Assembly (NCBI GenBank): GCA_905221615.1
Contig: CAJNDT010001846.1
Location: 149,501-213,500, forward strand
Reading direction: 5' to 3'
DNA: 64,000 nt
From: Symbiodinium sp. CCMP2592
Taxonomy: Eukaryota; Sar; Dinophyceae; Suessiales; Symbiodiniaceae
The notes below the pieces were generated by a model that did not search any database, was not told where the DNA came from, and worked only from the letters and a program-made list of their open reading frames with translations. Of the stretch, positions 10,856-22,863 are shown piece after piece (position 1 is the first letter of the stretch; every line of letters begins with the position of its first letter). The position numbers and the translations under genes were made by a program.

Positions 10856-10889
10856 GCAAGCAAGAAACACAAATCTAAACTCCTGGTCT

Positions 10890-11004
10890 ACAGTAGAAGC
10901 CAGAAAGTTGGAACATCATTGCCCTCATGCCCTTCAGGTAACGTAGAGGGAATCCCAGCACTATTCATCCTAAATCTATGTTCCAACTTTCTGGGGTTCA
11001 CTAT
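10890..11004. mobile_element. Family C element
   Basis: GAAGCCAGAAAGTTGGAACA at the left, TGTTCCAACTTTCTGGGG at the right. Confidence 0.85.
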
Positions 11005-11134
11005 ATTTTGCTTCATATATGCGAGTTCTAAAAAGAGTCGCTGCACAAGGCAATGATCCATGTCTCAGAGCCGTCCTCCGCATAATATGAGGCTGTTTAG
11101 GGTTTAGGGGTTTAGGGGTTCAGGTTTCAGGAAT

Positions 11135-11255
11135 TACTTAAAGGCTGAAGGGCCTTCATAACTTGAAAGTACGGTTATAACTAGGATTACACCCCCCCCC
11201 CCCCCCCCCTGGAGGGACTTCTGACCCCAACTATAACATAGTGCTACATCCCCTG
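11135..11255. mobile_element. Family A element, decayed, with 18-base poly-C
   Basis: TACTTAAAGGCTGAAGGG at the left and the core GGTTATAACTAGGAT are visible. The C-run of the core is expanded to 18 bases (11192-11209). Confidence 0.6.
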
Positions 11256-11568
11256 AGCCCTCATGCCCTCAGGGACTTGGCTCAGGTCGGGGCTGCCGGC
11301 ATTCAAAGCCTGCACCCAAGACTCCCGAACCCCAGGCAGGGAAAGAGCTGGTGCCTCGTGGGTACAACTGCAACGCGTTGGCCGCGGAGCCATCCCTCAA
11401 AGGCAGGGTGCTTCTTCAAGTCGTAAAAGAAATGACAGCAATAAGATCAACAACGGCAGCACAGGGAGAACCAGCAGCAGTACAAGCAGTAGAAGCAGTA
11501 GGCGCCGGCATAGGCGTAGGCGCATGCCTTGGCCGAGGAGTTGGCGTGATAGCAGGAGCAGGCAAGAG

Positions 11569-12182
<614 letters not shown>

Positions 12183-12952
12183 ATCGTGTCAGGCTTTTCT
12201 GACTTCATGTAGCAAGAGTGAGCAAAGAGTTCTGAAACCCGAACCCCCCCCCTGCCCTAAACACGAAACACAAAAAACCTGCAAACCAATGCAAACCCAA
12301 AGCCTGAACCTCTAAACCCTAAATCCCCTAAACCCTAAACCCCTAAACCCCAAAGCCCTAACAAAAAGCGGAATCTCCCTCGCAAAGCACGAAAGCTGCT
12401 GAGCCTCGGGCAGCGCTGAGGCTGGCACGACCCACACAAGGACACTGACCTCATATGGGTGGTTGTCAGTATTAACCACCTAAGCCCTAAACTCCCAAAC
12501 CCTAAACCTTAAACCCTAAACCTCTAAACTCAGGGGGAGCCATGCCTATGACAGCCACTGATCGGCAGCGCTTCTCTCCGGGCAATGCAAAACATACTAC
12601 TACAATATCAGAGGCTTCTCATTCGATTTCGCAGCTTCTGAGAGCTAATGTTAAGCCCTTGTGAATACACGCCCTGACATCAAGGAACATACCACAACGT
12701 TCCACAGCAGTGTTGGCAACTATTGAATTCTAGGAGGGGGTTCTTGCTCCGGAGTCCGCATGAGAAGGTGTCTCTAGAATCTCCATCTCACAGAGACGCC
12801 CTAACCTGCAAGCAACCTCACAAGAAGGTCTGATTCCACAGAAGCCACAATGTAGAAGCCTAACTAATTACCAGTATTGTTGCTTGGGGTTCCTTACGGT
12901 AACTCTGTAATGTACCCAAAGCCCCATTTCGATCGTTCAGGCCCCTATATTC
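12183..12952. other. CCCTAAA spacer
   Basis: CCCTAAACCCC clusters (12300-12360 and 12480-12530), a solo J arm near 12456, otherwise unique. No gene. Confidence 0.5.
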
Positions 12953-13020
12953 TATATGGGTGGTTGTCAAAATTAGGGTTCCTTTTGGGTACCCTAAATA
13001 TTAGGTGCCGTATTATTACA
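12953..13020. mobile_element. Family J element, right arm missing
   Basis: TATATGGGTGGTTGTCAAAA through ATATTAGGTGCCGTATTA, then unrelated sequence. Confidence 0.65.
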
Positions 13021-13054
13021 AGCCTAGTGTGTAGGGTTCATGGTGTCAGTTCGG

Positions 13055-13280
13055 CGCTCTGCAGCACCAGCAGTAGCACGAGCAGCAGTCGTAGCAGTGG
13101 TGTAGAGCAATAGCAGTAGCAGTAGAAGAGGCATCAGCATCAGCGGCAGCAGCAGCATCAGCAGCAGCAGCAGCGGCAGAAGCATGTGCAGGAGAAGAAG
13201 CAGGAGCTGCGAGCAGGAGCAGGAGTATGAGCAGGAGCAGTAGTAGTAGTAGTCGTCGTCGTCGTCGTCGTCGCAGTCGT
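13055..13280 (+). repeat. CAG/AGC/GTA/GTC triplet-rich tract
   Basis: Imperfect triplets, ending in GTA then GTC runs (13230-13275). Confidence 0.85.
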
Positions 13281-13289
13281 AGCAACCAG

Positions 13290-14725
13290 TTCTCGTTTTA
13301 TACATGTAAGCGAACAGAGCCCCGACACTCTAGACAGAAAACAGGCATGTTAGTGGAGTCAGGCAAGCCCCGCGCCCTGAACCCTAAAAGCCAATCCCCC
13401 TGCACAAACTCCCGGAGCCGTGAGGTTCTATAACCCTTCTACAATCATATGACATGCACATGTACTTAAAATACCCAAACATCCGCACATTGTACATGCT
13501 CTTACGCTGCAAGAGACTGCAGAAGTGTATAGAACCCTCCGGCAAGGCTCTCAAATTTCAATGGCACTAATGCCGAACAGAAAGTTAGGCGCGCAGCCGC
13601 TGCATCGTGTGCGCCCTCTGCCAGCTCTGGGCGCTCTGCCTTGTGTGATAGGTTCGACGATGCAGAAAACGAGGGCTTTTATTTGGTTGATTAGCGCGCC
13701 CGTATTTCTTTGTGGGAATTTATGTTCAAACCCAAGAAGTTTGCGAGAGGGGCCCGAAATCCTTGAGCCCTAAATCCTCGAGCCGAGGAGACGACCTTGT
13801 TCGAATTGCTTGAGACATCGGAAATATGAATCTGGAGGCACCTGGGGTTGTTCTGCAGGTGCTTTTGAAAGAAGAACCCTTGGGAGTATACTCCCTGATA
13901 CGCAGAACCGAATCAAAAAGGGAAGTTAGCGTATGGATGGTTTGGGGACAGCTACTTTGAACAAGTACGAACCGTGCTATTAGAAAAAAAGGCGTTTGTA
14001 TTGTAAGTAGGAAGCTCACATCATACTGCAATGCAGTCAGACCTATTCGGTATCACAAGGACCTCGAACAAAGCAACAGTTCTGAAACCCACCCTGAACC
14101 TCAAACCGCCAAAAATGCGCTAACAGTCTGAAACCCAAGATATGACCACATCGAACTAAATCGCTGAACCCCTAAAGCCCCAAACTCTACACCGAAGATA
14201 TGCTCACGTCGAGCAAATTCCTTAAACCCCTACACACGAGATATGATCACATGGAGCTAGCCCACCTCGGAGCGTGGAAGCGCGGAGTTGTCTGCTTTCC
14301 AGGCCTGCTGATATCGGGTAGTAGTCTAAATTTAGGCTTTCATTTTAAATGCCCAACATAGTACATCCTTTTCAAAAGGACAACAAATGGAGAACTGCCC
14401 ATATAGGGTCCTGTATCAGAATAGAAACTTAAAGCAAGTAGACTACAAGCAATGCTTTTAGCATAAGACCATGTATAAGGGCTTGTAGGGTCCTTGACAA
14501 GACCGTTCAGACGGGTTTAGAAGGTTTAGGAAACAGTAGCTCTCTGTGGGCAGGTAAAGTGCAGCAGTGGAAACCAACGTCGGAACGATGATAGCAGTTT
14601 TGCATCAAAAGCCCGAACTGGACAGAAAGCGCACCAGGACTATCGTCCATGCTGGAAAACAGAAACCCTAAACCCTGAACAACCACGAGCAAACTGCAGC
14701 TGCAGCCCTAGTTTTTCACTGTCAC
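13290..14725. other. Unique spacer, no gene
   Basis: Only short frames with no recognisable product. A repeated GATATGATCAC-type phrase (14139, 14198 and 14233) is a diverged direct repeat of about 50 bp. Confidence 0.35.
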
Positions 14726-14729
14726 CCCT

Positions 14730-14840
14730 ACCCAGACAGCCGAATACCCCGTTATCTCAATAATCTACCGCAAATCATGATAGGAAGCCGCTTTTAGTTT
14801 GAGGCATATTCCTTGATTAAGGGGTATTGGGCTGCCCCTA
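14730..14840. mobile_element. Family E element
   Basis: CCCAGACAGCCGAATACCCC at the left, GGGGTATTGGGCTGCCCCTA at the right. Confidence 0.75.
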
Positions 14841-14877
14841 GACCCCTAAACCTTACTCCAGGGCTCGGGGGCAGTAA

Positions 14878-14975
14878 TGTAGCTTATAGTTGGTTTCTAA
14901 GTGCCCTGAGCGGGGTTATCCTAATTTCTTACCTTACTTTGTAGTTGCTTGCTAGGTCCCATGAGCCTTTAAGTA
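14878..14975. mobile_element. Family A element, decayed
   Basis: Core GAGCGGGGTTATCCTAAT and right arm CCCATGAGCCTTTAAGTA. Confidence 0.5.
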
Positions 14976-15136
14976 AACCTTGAACCCCAAACCCCCAAAG
15001 TAGAGGCCAATACCCTTTATTTAGACAGCCTGTATATGTCATAATATGAAGGTCCCTCAATAACTCAAGGGTATTTGGCGTTATTGGTTTTTTTTGAAAA
15101 AGGCACTCCAATCTAAGGCTATGGTCCCTAACTGAC

Positions 15137-15260
15137 TACTTGGAGGGGCAGGGGACTTAATAAGTAAGGCTATAAGTGGGTAATAATGGGGATAGCCCCA
15201 CTTAGGGGACTTATAACCCCACTTATAACCTACTTACTAAGTGCCACGATCCTTCAAGTA
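15137..15260. mobile_element. Family A element
   Basis: TACTTGGAGGGGCAGGGGAC at the left, CCACGATCCTTCAAGTA at the right. Confidence 0.85.
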
Positions 15261-16142
15261 GAGGCTCCACTCATATATCCCGGGAGTGAGGCTGGGTTCC
15301 GTGACTCGGGGTCGGGGGTCTAACGGTTTAGGGCTTTTAGGGTTTAGGGTTTAGGTTTTAGGGTTTCTAGGGTTTAGAATTTCGGAAGATCTTCGGCTAC
15401 TTCTTCGGGATTGAACTTTTGACCAGCCATTTTTGCTTGCGAGAGTGACTTGTGGAACTAGTGACCAATGACCTATACTTTCGGAGTGGCTTCTGCAGCA
15501 TGCTTCAGTGGGTCATGAACTCCTACTCGTTCTGTTCCAAGGCCCAGAAAAGCTAAATGCAAACACTCAACTTGAATTTGACAAACCAGGGTCAGTGAGA
15601 ACAAACAACTCAAGGTTTGCACACCAAGCTGCGATGAGCTTTTGCGCGAAGGCTGAGACATATGAGTTCCACCCCAACCTAAACCCTAAACATCCCGAAA
15701 CTGCAACAAAGAAACCCTAAACCCTAAACCAACCCAAGCGAAGTTTCTTCATGTCCGATCTAGCTGTGAAGCTCCAGAGCAACACAAATTCTCCAAGAGT
15801 TGGAAGATTCGTGCAGTCTGTACCTCGTTTTCGAGCCCTAGAAGGACTTTCTAAGAAGTTGAAGGTTTAATGCCCATATGTACCTGAGTTCAGTTGTGCT
15901 CACACACACGTGCAAGGAAATTCCCCCCACAAATACAATCGCCTTATCAAGCAGCCCCTGAACCTGAAACCCTCATGGTCCGATTTTCAAAGAACCTCGA
16001 AGCAACTAGCTTTAGGGCCTGAACAAGAAAGAAAGCCCCTCCCCTATAATCCTTGCTATAGCTTTAGAAATAGCAAACCCAAATCGCTGTTCTAGCTATC
16101 AAGGCTCCTATATCATCATACCCCGTATAGCACTCTCGTGGA
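15261..16142. other. Spacer with TTTAGGG motifs
   Basis: TTTAGGG cluster at 15330-15375 and CCCTAAA at 15680-15730; otherwise unique with no recognisable gene. Confidence 0.4.
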
Positions 16143-16251
16143 ACCCAGAGACTCCAATATCCCTTAATTAAGGAATATACCTTAATCATATTCGGGATCC
16201 TACTATAACTTAAGGTATATTCCTTAATTAAGGGATCTTGGAGTCTCTGGG
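16143..16251. mobile_element. Family E element, well preserved
   Basis: CCCAGAGACTCCAATATCCC at the left, GGGATCTTGGAGTCTCTGGG at the right, a near-perfect hairpin. Confidence 0.88.
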
Positions 16252-16920
16252 AAATCAGGCATTGAGGCTGGCGCTTTGATCCCAGTCAGCGGATGCTGGC
16301 CAACTGGCACAGGGCTTTTTCTTTAAGGTCTTGGACGGGTTTTCACAATATTAGGTCATATGGGGACCAAACCCTAAACCCTGCTCGCAGCCGAAAAAAC
16401 CTACATAATAAAGGGACATAGCGGGGTTAAGTGTCTTAAGAATTAGCATGGCTTCTTGAAATAGGTTTCGAAGGACTTTTATTTGGTTCTCTACAGGGGC
16501 TTCAATCACCAGAGTAGGATGTTTTCGAGGCTTACTTTGATTTAGCTATCTCAAAGAAACCTGAAGGAAAACTGATGGCAACCATTCAGAATGACCAGAC
16601 CTGAAATCGTAATGTATAAGAGGATCTGGGTGAAATCTTCTGCCTAAACCTATGCCCTTTACTGAAGCCGGTCGGTTTCGCAAGATTCTGGAAGGCCGAA
16701 AACTTTACATCCCACCGCCTTCAGGCCTTTAAAGAACCCTTCAAGGAACCCTTCTAGGAGCCCTGTATGGGGCCCTTGAAGGAGCCCTTTGAGGAGCCCT
16801 TTCAGGAACCCCCGCGACCACGCGCCTATGTTGGGTAGGGCATTGCGCAGGCCGTCGACCACTTGAGCTAAGAGAGGCGAAGCCAAACCTCCGATCGCCA
16901 TCGTCATAAGGACCCTTAAG
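16252..16920. other. Unique spacer with S repeats
   Basis: AGGAGCCCTTTGAGGAGCCC repeats at 16725-16815; otherwise no element or gene recognised. Confidence 0.4.
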
Positions 16921-16923
16921 GGG

Positions 16924-17515
16924 GGGTAGGGTTTAGGGTTTACGGGTTTAGGGATTGAGGGATTGAGGGGTTTAGGGATTAGGGGTTTAGGGTTTAGGGG
17001 TTTGGGGGTTTAGGGCCTTAATACTTATAATGAGGACTCTGAGATCGCATCGCCATAAGGACCCTTAGGGGGGTAGGGGGGCTCAATATGGGTGTTTCCC
17101 CAAAATTTGCCCCAAATGTCGGTGTTCAGCCACGTTTCGCCGGGACCGGTGTTCAGGGACTTTACGGTTTGGGCTTTAGGGTTCAGGGCTAGAGTTTAGG
17201 TTTGGGCTTTAGGGTTTAAGGCCTAGGGCTTGGTTTTTAGGGTTTAGGGCCGAAAGGACGGTTTACAGCCTGGGGTTTGGGCGTTGGCTTTGGGGTTTCT
17301 TTAGGGTTTAGGGCCTAGGGTTTGGGCTTTAGGGTTTAGGGCGTAGAGTTTGGGGCCTAGTAAGGTTTAGGGCCTAGGGTTTGGGCTTTAGGGTTTGGGC
17401 TTTAGGGTTTAGTGCCTAGGGTTTGGGCTTTAAGGTTTAAGGCCTTAAGGTTTGGGCTTTAGGGTTTCGGGTTTCTTTAGGGTTTAGGGCCTAGGGTTTG
17501 GGCTTTGGGGTTTAG
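16924..17515 (+). repeat. G-strand telomere-derived satellite-like tract
   Basis: A first part of TTTAGGGG motifs, then repeats of about 30 bp built on GGGCTTTAGGGTTTAGGGCC and TAGGGTTTGGG. A CATAAGGACCCTTA phrase is duplicated at about 16905 and 17053. Confidence 0.8.
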
Positions 17516-18195
17516 GGCTCAGCACCTCTGGGTTGGCTTCAAGGTTTAAGTATTTGTACTGTTGAAACTATAACCACATAAGCATGTTTGTTAAGTTGAC
17601 TGTGTTGAACTAAGCTGAAGGTAATGATGAAACTTTGTCTTTCTTAATGCTTTGGGATTCTCTGTGTGGGTGGGTATTATTCCATGTTCCATAAAGCGAA
17701 CTCCACTAGATACTGCTCGACCAAAGCTGCTGAACCCTAAACCCTAAACCCTCCCCGACACCTGTCACAAGCTTGCGACCCTGACCTGGATGCCACATCT
17801 GAAAAACCCCAGTCCCTCACAAGTCAGGCCGTTTCCCAGAGCGCCCATTGTTTCTAGAACCCCAAGTTCGATAAACCTGAGAACCTGTCAGCCTGTAGAA
17901 CCCTTCAGGAGCATTACAAAGATTTACTTCCCTCACAAGCCCTAAGAGCCCATGTCAGCCCCTCTAGAACCAACCATGTCAACCCTTTACGGATCTGTAC
18001 ATATACCCTTCAGAACCCTACACCCGAGCCTGAAAGGGACCTTCAAAAGGACCCTTCAAACGCTCCACCGATTTTAAACTAGGCTACTGAGTAGCCCCTT
18101 AAAATAAGGGTACCCTTTTTCCTCCTAGTATAGGGGGGGGCATGATATGAGGGACTATTAGGGGTATTCTAGGGGCCTACACAGCTAGCATAGGG
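17516..18195. other. Unique spacer
   Basis: Low CCCTAAA content; no frame above 60 codons is recognisable. An AT-rich foldback-like stretch lies near 18098-18130. Confidence 0.35.
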
Positions 18196-18438
18196 TACTT
18201 AGAGGATCATGGGACTTAGCAAGTAGGTCATAGTTGGGGTTATAAGTCCCCTAACTGGGGATATCCTATGTATACCCTACTTATAACCTTACTTACTATG
18301 TCCCACGGGCCTATAAGTTGACCCTAAACCCCTAAACACTTAAAGGGAACCTATTCTAGAACCCTACAGTACCCTTAAACAGGACTCCTAAGCCCTCTAC
18401 TTACTAAGTCCCATGAGCCTTTGAGTACTACTCAGGAA
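18196..18438. mobile_element. Family A element plus S spacer and solo arm
   Basis: Full A at 18196-18318 (orientation 2). The spacer ends with CAGTACCCTTAAACAGG, and a second right arm (TACTTACTAAGTCCCATGAG) follows at 18398-18438. Confidence 0.8.
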
Positions 18439-18793
18439 CCTAGTAAATAAGTCTTCTCATCTTCCGTAGGCCCCAGGCCATCTTCTAGGAGCGAGAGGAG
18501 ATGGAAGCCACCACCTGGCACATAACATAGGGGGCTGAATCCTCAAAGATAAGCTCTTGGGGTCTATTACAGGATAGAATGAATATAGCAAGGTATTTTT
18601 GAAAGTAGTATAAGGGCCTGAATAATTGGAATAAGAATTTGTGGTTTATTCTTGGATTGTATGAGTAGAATCAGCAACCTTCTACATTCCAACCCCCTTA
18701 AGAAAGGAATTTAACGTTAATCATAATAAGAAGCCCGCTATGATTTAAGGTATGATTCTTTCATTCAGGGAAGTCAGGCCCTTATAAAATCCC

Positions 18794-19021
18794 TTACAAG
18801 CTTGAAGCCCCTGAAGGAGCTGAAGGAAAGCCTGCGTTCTCATCCCACCAGTCTTGACCGGCTTGCTGCGCCTGAGCGCTCATGGCCTCATTTATCTTCA
18901 CGTCTGCAAGCCGCGCCAACGCTGCAGCGGTATCCAGAGAAGCCTTGTTTCCAGCCGCAGTCGTGCGTCCTCGATCAGCAGGTCCCTGAACACACATCCC
19001 GTCGTTCAAGCCAAAAGGCAC
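18794..19021 (-). CDS. Hypothetical short ORF (possible exon)
   Basis: 75 codons with coding-like composition (DTAAALARLADVKINEAM, then AQQAGQDWWDENAG) in an island without foldback elements or CCCTAAA. A CAG precedes the coding-like part, which would suit a 3' splice site. Family not recognised. Confidence 0.25.
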   Translation of the reverse strand: MPFGLNDGMCVQGPADRGRTTAAGNKASLDTAAALARLADVKINEAMSAQAQQAGQDWWDENAGFPSAPSGASSL

Positions 19022-19151
19022 ACTTGGTGTGTGTGGGATGTTGCTTGAGCCAAATCAGTCCAACAGTGCAAGCTATGTTTCATGCTCCCCTTCTCAGCAA
19101 CCGTTTTTTGATGTACTTGCTCAAGGGGAGTCCTGCGTCCCGTCTGGCTCT

Positions 19152-19252
19152 ATACCCTTAATATAGCTATTGTGTACCCATTATATACCCTTAATATAGC
19201 TATTATATACCCTTAATATAGCTATTATGTACCCATTATATAGCCCCATTAT
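19152..19252 (+). repeat. Short tandem repeat, about 24-bp unit
   Basis: Four units of ATATACCCTTAATATAGCTA with GTGTACCCATT variants. Confidence 0.85.
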
Positions 19253-19293
19253 AGGGTTGGGCACGGCGTACTGCTGGGGGAGCCCTCACGTGG

Positions 19294-20111
19294 TTACGTC
19301 CCCAAGACGAACGGGACACATTCCGCTGAGCCCGCAGCTGCACTCCACTCTTTTGGTCTCCAGGTGCTTTGGTCTTCGTCTTGCCTCGGTCCGAGGCGAC
19401 GACAACGACGAAACATTACAACTCTGGCTGTCCTGGTGGTTGATCTAAAACTACCACAATTTATGTTGGGCTGGTACTGAAATCTGAAGCTCGCCAGCAT
19501 CTCTGCGGTGGATGGAGACAGTATATTCTCGAGATCAACAAGGCAACAAATACCGACCGTACCGCAGAAGCTCACGCAATAGCTCGGTGGGAGAGGGGGA
19601 AAGTGGGGCTGGCAGCCACGTTGCTCCCCCTTTGGCTTTCTACATTGAGCTAGCAAGGACTGCAGGGGTGGTAGCAAGACGAAGCTGCCTGTGCCGGAGC
19701 CTGCTCCGAAGAGGGATCCTGACAGGTGTGTGCAAAGATGGGCGAGACCAACGGAAGCGCCAAAAGTCCAGGGAAGACGACTAGGATGTCTAGGCTTGCG
19801 TAGAGGATCTCCATGAGTCCAGCATGATCCATACCAAACCACAGTTGTGGCAGACGGTTTTTCACGAATTTGAGAACGGAGGGGTGCCACCTGCATGCAT
19901 GCCTCCACCCTGCAACAGCCACGAAGTTGCACAGCGTCCTGAACCAGTGGCGGCCGTCGATGAGCCTCCCGCTCTGGACCACTCGAGAAACAGAGTCTGT
20001 ACGCAGCGCGAGGGTTTCTCGGGTGGAGGGCCGATGAGGGGTTACATTTTGGAATTTACAGAGGGGTCGTCGAGGTCGCACGATCCCCCGTGATCGGAAA
20101 ACCCGAGGCAT
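19294..20111 (-). pseudogene. Possible decayed or intron-split gene, two overlapping - strand frames
   Basis: Two frames of 212 aa (19294-19932) and 153 aa (19650-20111) overlap on the - strand in an 850-bp island free of CCCTAAA and foldback repeats. The upstream frame has a plausible continuous protein (LIDGRHWFRTLCNFV, then a hydrophobic LVVFPGLLALPLVSPIF segment). The other frame continues downstream with a Cys-rich stretch. A frameshift or an intron could join them. No family is recognised, and the frames could be chance in GC-rich DNA. Confidence 0.3.
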
Positions 20112-20890
20112 GGGGGACCCGCCCGCCGCATCCGTAACAGATTGTTGTGTTATAAATTACAATGAATCGTGACCCAAAGAATCGCGCGTCGCGGCTTCCA
20201 ACGTTCAAATACAACGCACACCCAACGAAGAGCACTTTGCCGACGCTTTAGACCTTCAGGGTTGTTGGTTCAGGGCCTGCTGAGGGTTGAGGGTTCACTC
20301 CATTTCAGAGAACCCCCCTTCCGTCTCAACCCTCCGCTTGATCTAGTGGAAACCACAAGATGTATATATGCTGTTTTTAACTTTATGACACATTACACAA
20401 GTACGATCTGAATACTACAGCAACAACCTTCCCAAAATGCAACATCGAGAAGGCTTGCCTTCAGCGACATCCTCCATGGTCCAATCCCACAATCTCAGCT
20501 GAGCCGAGTTTTCGCCGACAAGACAATCCAGCAAGGGTCACTCGGCTTGAGAACCCAAACCCCTGTCATAGCCCTACACCGACTTCGACTCTTCCAAGCG
20601 GCGGCTCACTCATCAGAAAAGGTGGGTAAAGCCACTGGACCTCCAATGTTGCAGGCAGAGCATCAACTTCAGGGCTGGGGCGGCTAAAACAAGTGACAGG
20701 CCAGGAACTCCTGAAGGCCACCTGATTGGCTTCATGCATCGTACTCGCTTTGTGGCCAGCTTTCGTTTTGGATCTCATGTACAAATGCTGTCAGCGGCGC
20801 ACTTGCACAATTGCTACGCAAGCGGATGAAAACTCCTGTCAGCACGAGCCAAGGACGTGCCCGAATCATGAGCTGTTATATAGGAACTTT
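20112..20890. other. Unique sequence
   Basis: Free of CCCTAAA and foldbacks. Short frames on both strands, none recognised. Confidence 0.35.
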
Positions 20891-20892
20891 CC

Positions 20893-20935
20893 TATCCCCC
20901 AAAAAATTTAAAGGTTACCTCCTCTACTACGAGGA
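20893..20935. mobile_element. Family K right half
   Basis: CCCCCAAAAAATTTAAAGGT then TACCTCCTCTACTACGAGG. Confidence 0.5.
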
Positions 20936-21072
20936 CTTAGGGTTGTTTAGGGTTTAGGGCTAGACCCGAAGCCCTAAACCCGAAAGCCTTGACTCCAAGA
21001 AGAATTCCAAGAGCACTGCAGCCGCAGTTTAGTTGCCTTGATAAGTAGAAGAAGATTTTATGAGGTAGAGTA

Positions 21073-21166
21073 TACCTTAACCCCAAGTAACCTACCTCTT
21101 TAAGGACTTATATAAAGAAATCATATTAGGGAACCCTACAAAGGCAGGTTCCTTAGGGTCCAGGTA
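21073..21166. mobile_element. Family L element (opposite orientation)
   Basis: TACCTTAACCCCAAGTAACC at the left, GGTTCCTTAGGGTCCAGGTA at the right. Confidence 0.88.
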
Positions 21167-21836
21167 GTACAAATATACGAAGGAGCCCTGAGGAAGAAAT
21201 CTTTGTACGTAGTCAGGCCTGAAGATGAAGCTCCCCTTCCAGGAACCCTTTGTGTCTTTTCCAGTGCTTGCGGTTTGGGAGTCTGGGTTGAAGTTTGGGG
21301 ATTTCGTACGTTGAGTTAGGGGGGGAGAGGGCTTCGGAATTATGGATTTCGGGCGACCAAAGGTTACTAGTAGGATCAACCTTTATCATCCAAGCCTTCA
21401 CTTGAACACAAGAGCCCTGAAAGCAAACTGTGCTTATAACATGGCGGGGTTATATCTATCTCAATCCGGAATCTTACCTTCTCGGCTACGAAGTTCAGCC
21501 CCCCGAATTAAACCTGCAAGACCGCAGATCCTGCAAAACAAAGCAAGACAGATGCACGAGGATAGAAGTAGAAGGTGGACGCCTGCTGCAAGGCTCGGTT
21601 AGACTCGTTTGGGTCAAAGCCTGACTGCTCAGTGGCTTGTAGTTGACGACTCCATTGTGCGAGACGCTAAGCCGTCAATCCAGAGCTTTGAGGTTCATGT
21701 GTGCCTTGCGGTTTACCGTAGCTCCGACCTATTGCTGGGCTTTGAAGTAACCAGGGAGAAAACAGTTAAGACTTTTCCTTCCTACTGGAAATTTTTACTT
21801 CATACTGGATCCTTCCAGAACCCAGATTGTCCTCCC
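21167..21836. other. Unique sequence
   Basis: Several frames of 60-95 codons overlap on both strands, a sign of chance. Nothing recognised. Confidence 0.35.
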
Positions 21837-21945
21837 GGAGAGCCCAATACCCCTTAACTAATGAATATACCTCAACGTTATCATTATAAGGAGCTTCATA
21901 CAATGCTTTAACCTATATTCCTTAATTAAGGGGTATATGGGCCCC
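21837..21945. mobile_element. Family E element
   Basis: GGAGAGCCCAATACCCCTTA at the left, TTAATTAAGGGGTATATGGG at the right. Confidence 0.8.
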
Positions 21946-22070
21946 ACACAAACCTTGAAAAGCCCGTAAAGGAGCATTCAAATGACTCCCACTTTATGGT
22001 ATAATTCCTATTTATTATACTTCACATTTATAATTCATAATGGGCTGCGTATGTTGCTTTTATATTCCTT

Positions 22071-22300
22071 CCCAGAGGCTTCAATATCCCTTAATTAAGG
22101 AATACACCTTCAACTATCGCAGGATCCCTCGTATGATATAAGGAACATTCATTACTTAGAGGATCACGGGACTTAGTAAGTAGGTTATAATCGGAGTTGT
22201 AAGTCCCCTAAGTGGGGTTATGCTAATTATAAGCTACTTATAACCTGACTTACTAAGTCCCATGAGCCTTCAAGTAATCAAGGGAGATTGGAGCCTCTGG
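22071..22300. mobile_element. Family E element carrying a nested A element
   Basis: The left arm CCCAGAGGCTTCAATATCCC starts at 22071 and the right arm TTGGAGCCTCTGG ends at 22300. Family A interrupts the right half at a TA. Confidence 0.88.
22153..22276. mobile_element. Family A element nested in E
   Basis: TA (22153-22154), then CTTAGAGG ... CCTTCAAG, then TA (22275-22276). Removing the element and one TA restores the E consensus, so A duplicates TA and is 120 bp long. Confidence 0.92.
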
Positions 22301-22379
22301 ATTTGTTGGGCTCTCTGGGTGCTTCCACGGCCAGGGGTGCGGGTCGATCTCCTCGTGCTGCTGGATGACTGTTGCACTT

Positions 22380-22565
22380 AAGAAGCTCATAGGACTTAGT
22401 AGGACTAAGGCTAGAATTGGATAATAAGTAGGGTGGTACCAAGTAATAAATAAGGTTAAAGCAAAGGCTACAATTGGAATAAGCAGGGTTATAAGTAGGA
22501 TAACCAGACTTAGGGCTCTTATAACCCCACCCATTAGGCTACGAACTAAGTCCGCTGAGCCCTTC
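22380..22565. mobile_element. Family A element, decayed and expanded
   Basis: Left arm GCTCATAGGACTTAGTAGGA; core with a duplicated GGTTATAAGTAGGATAACC-like stretch; right arm AACTAAGTCCGCTGAGCCC. Confidence 0.5.
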
Positions 22566-22642
22566 GCAGCTGGAGTAAAGCTGCCAACACACGGTTGTGG
22601 CGTTTAGCGACCCAGCTTGCTGCGTCCACCTCTAGCATATGG

Positions 22643-22738
22643 GGTTTCTGAAATCAGGGGACCTAGTATGATACCCTAAATAGTAGGGTCCTTATTATAA
22701 GGACCCCCAAAATAACGTACCCCTAATTTTCGGAAACT
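22643..22738. mobile_element. Family B element
   Basis: GTTTCTGAAATCAGGGGACC at the left, TACCCCTAATTTTCGGAAAC at the right. Confidence 0.85.
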
Positions 22739-22863
22739 CCCACATCAACCTTGTCCACAGGGGCCCGCTCTAACCCGGTTTTGCAGAGTGCTTTCAACCG
22801 GGGCTTTCATAGAAGCTTCTCACGCCCCTAGAAGAAACGTGTCATGCAGGTTCATCGGGCCTT

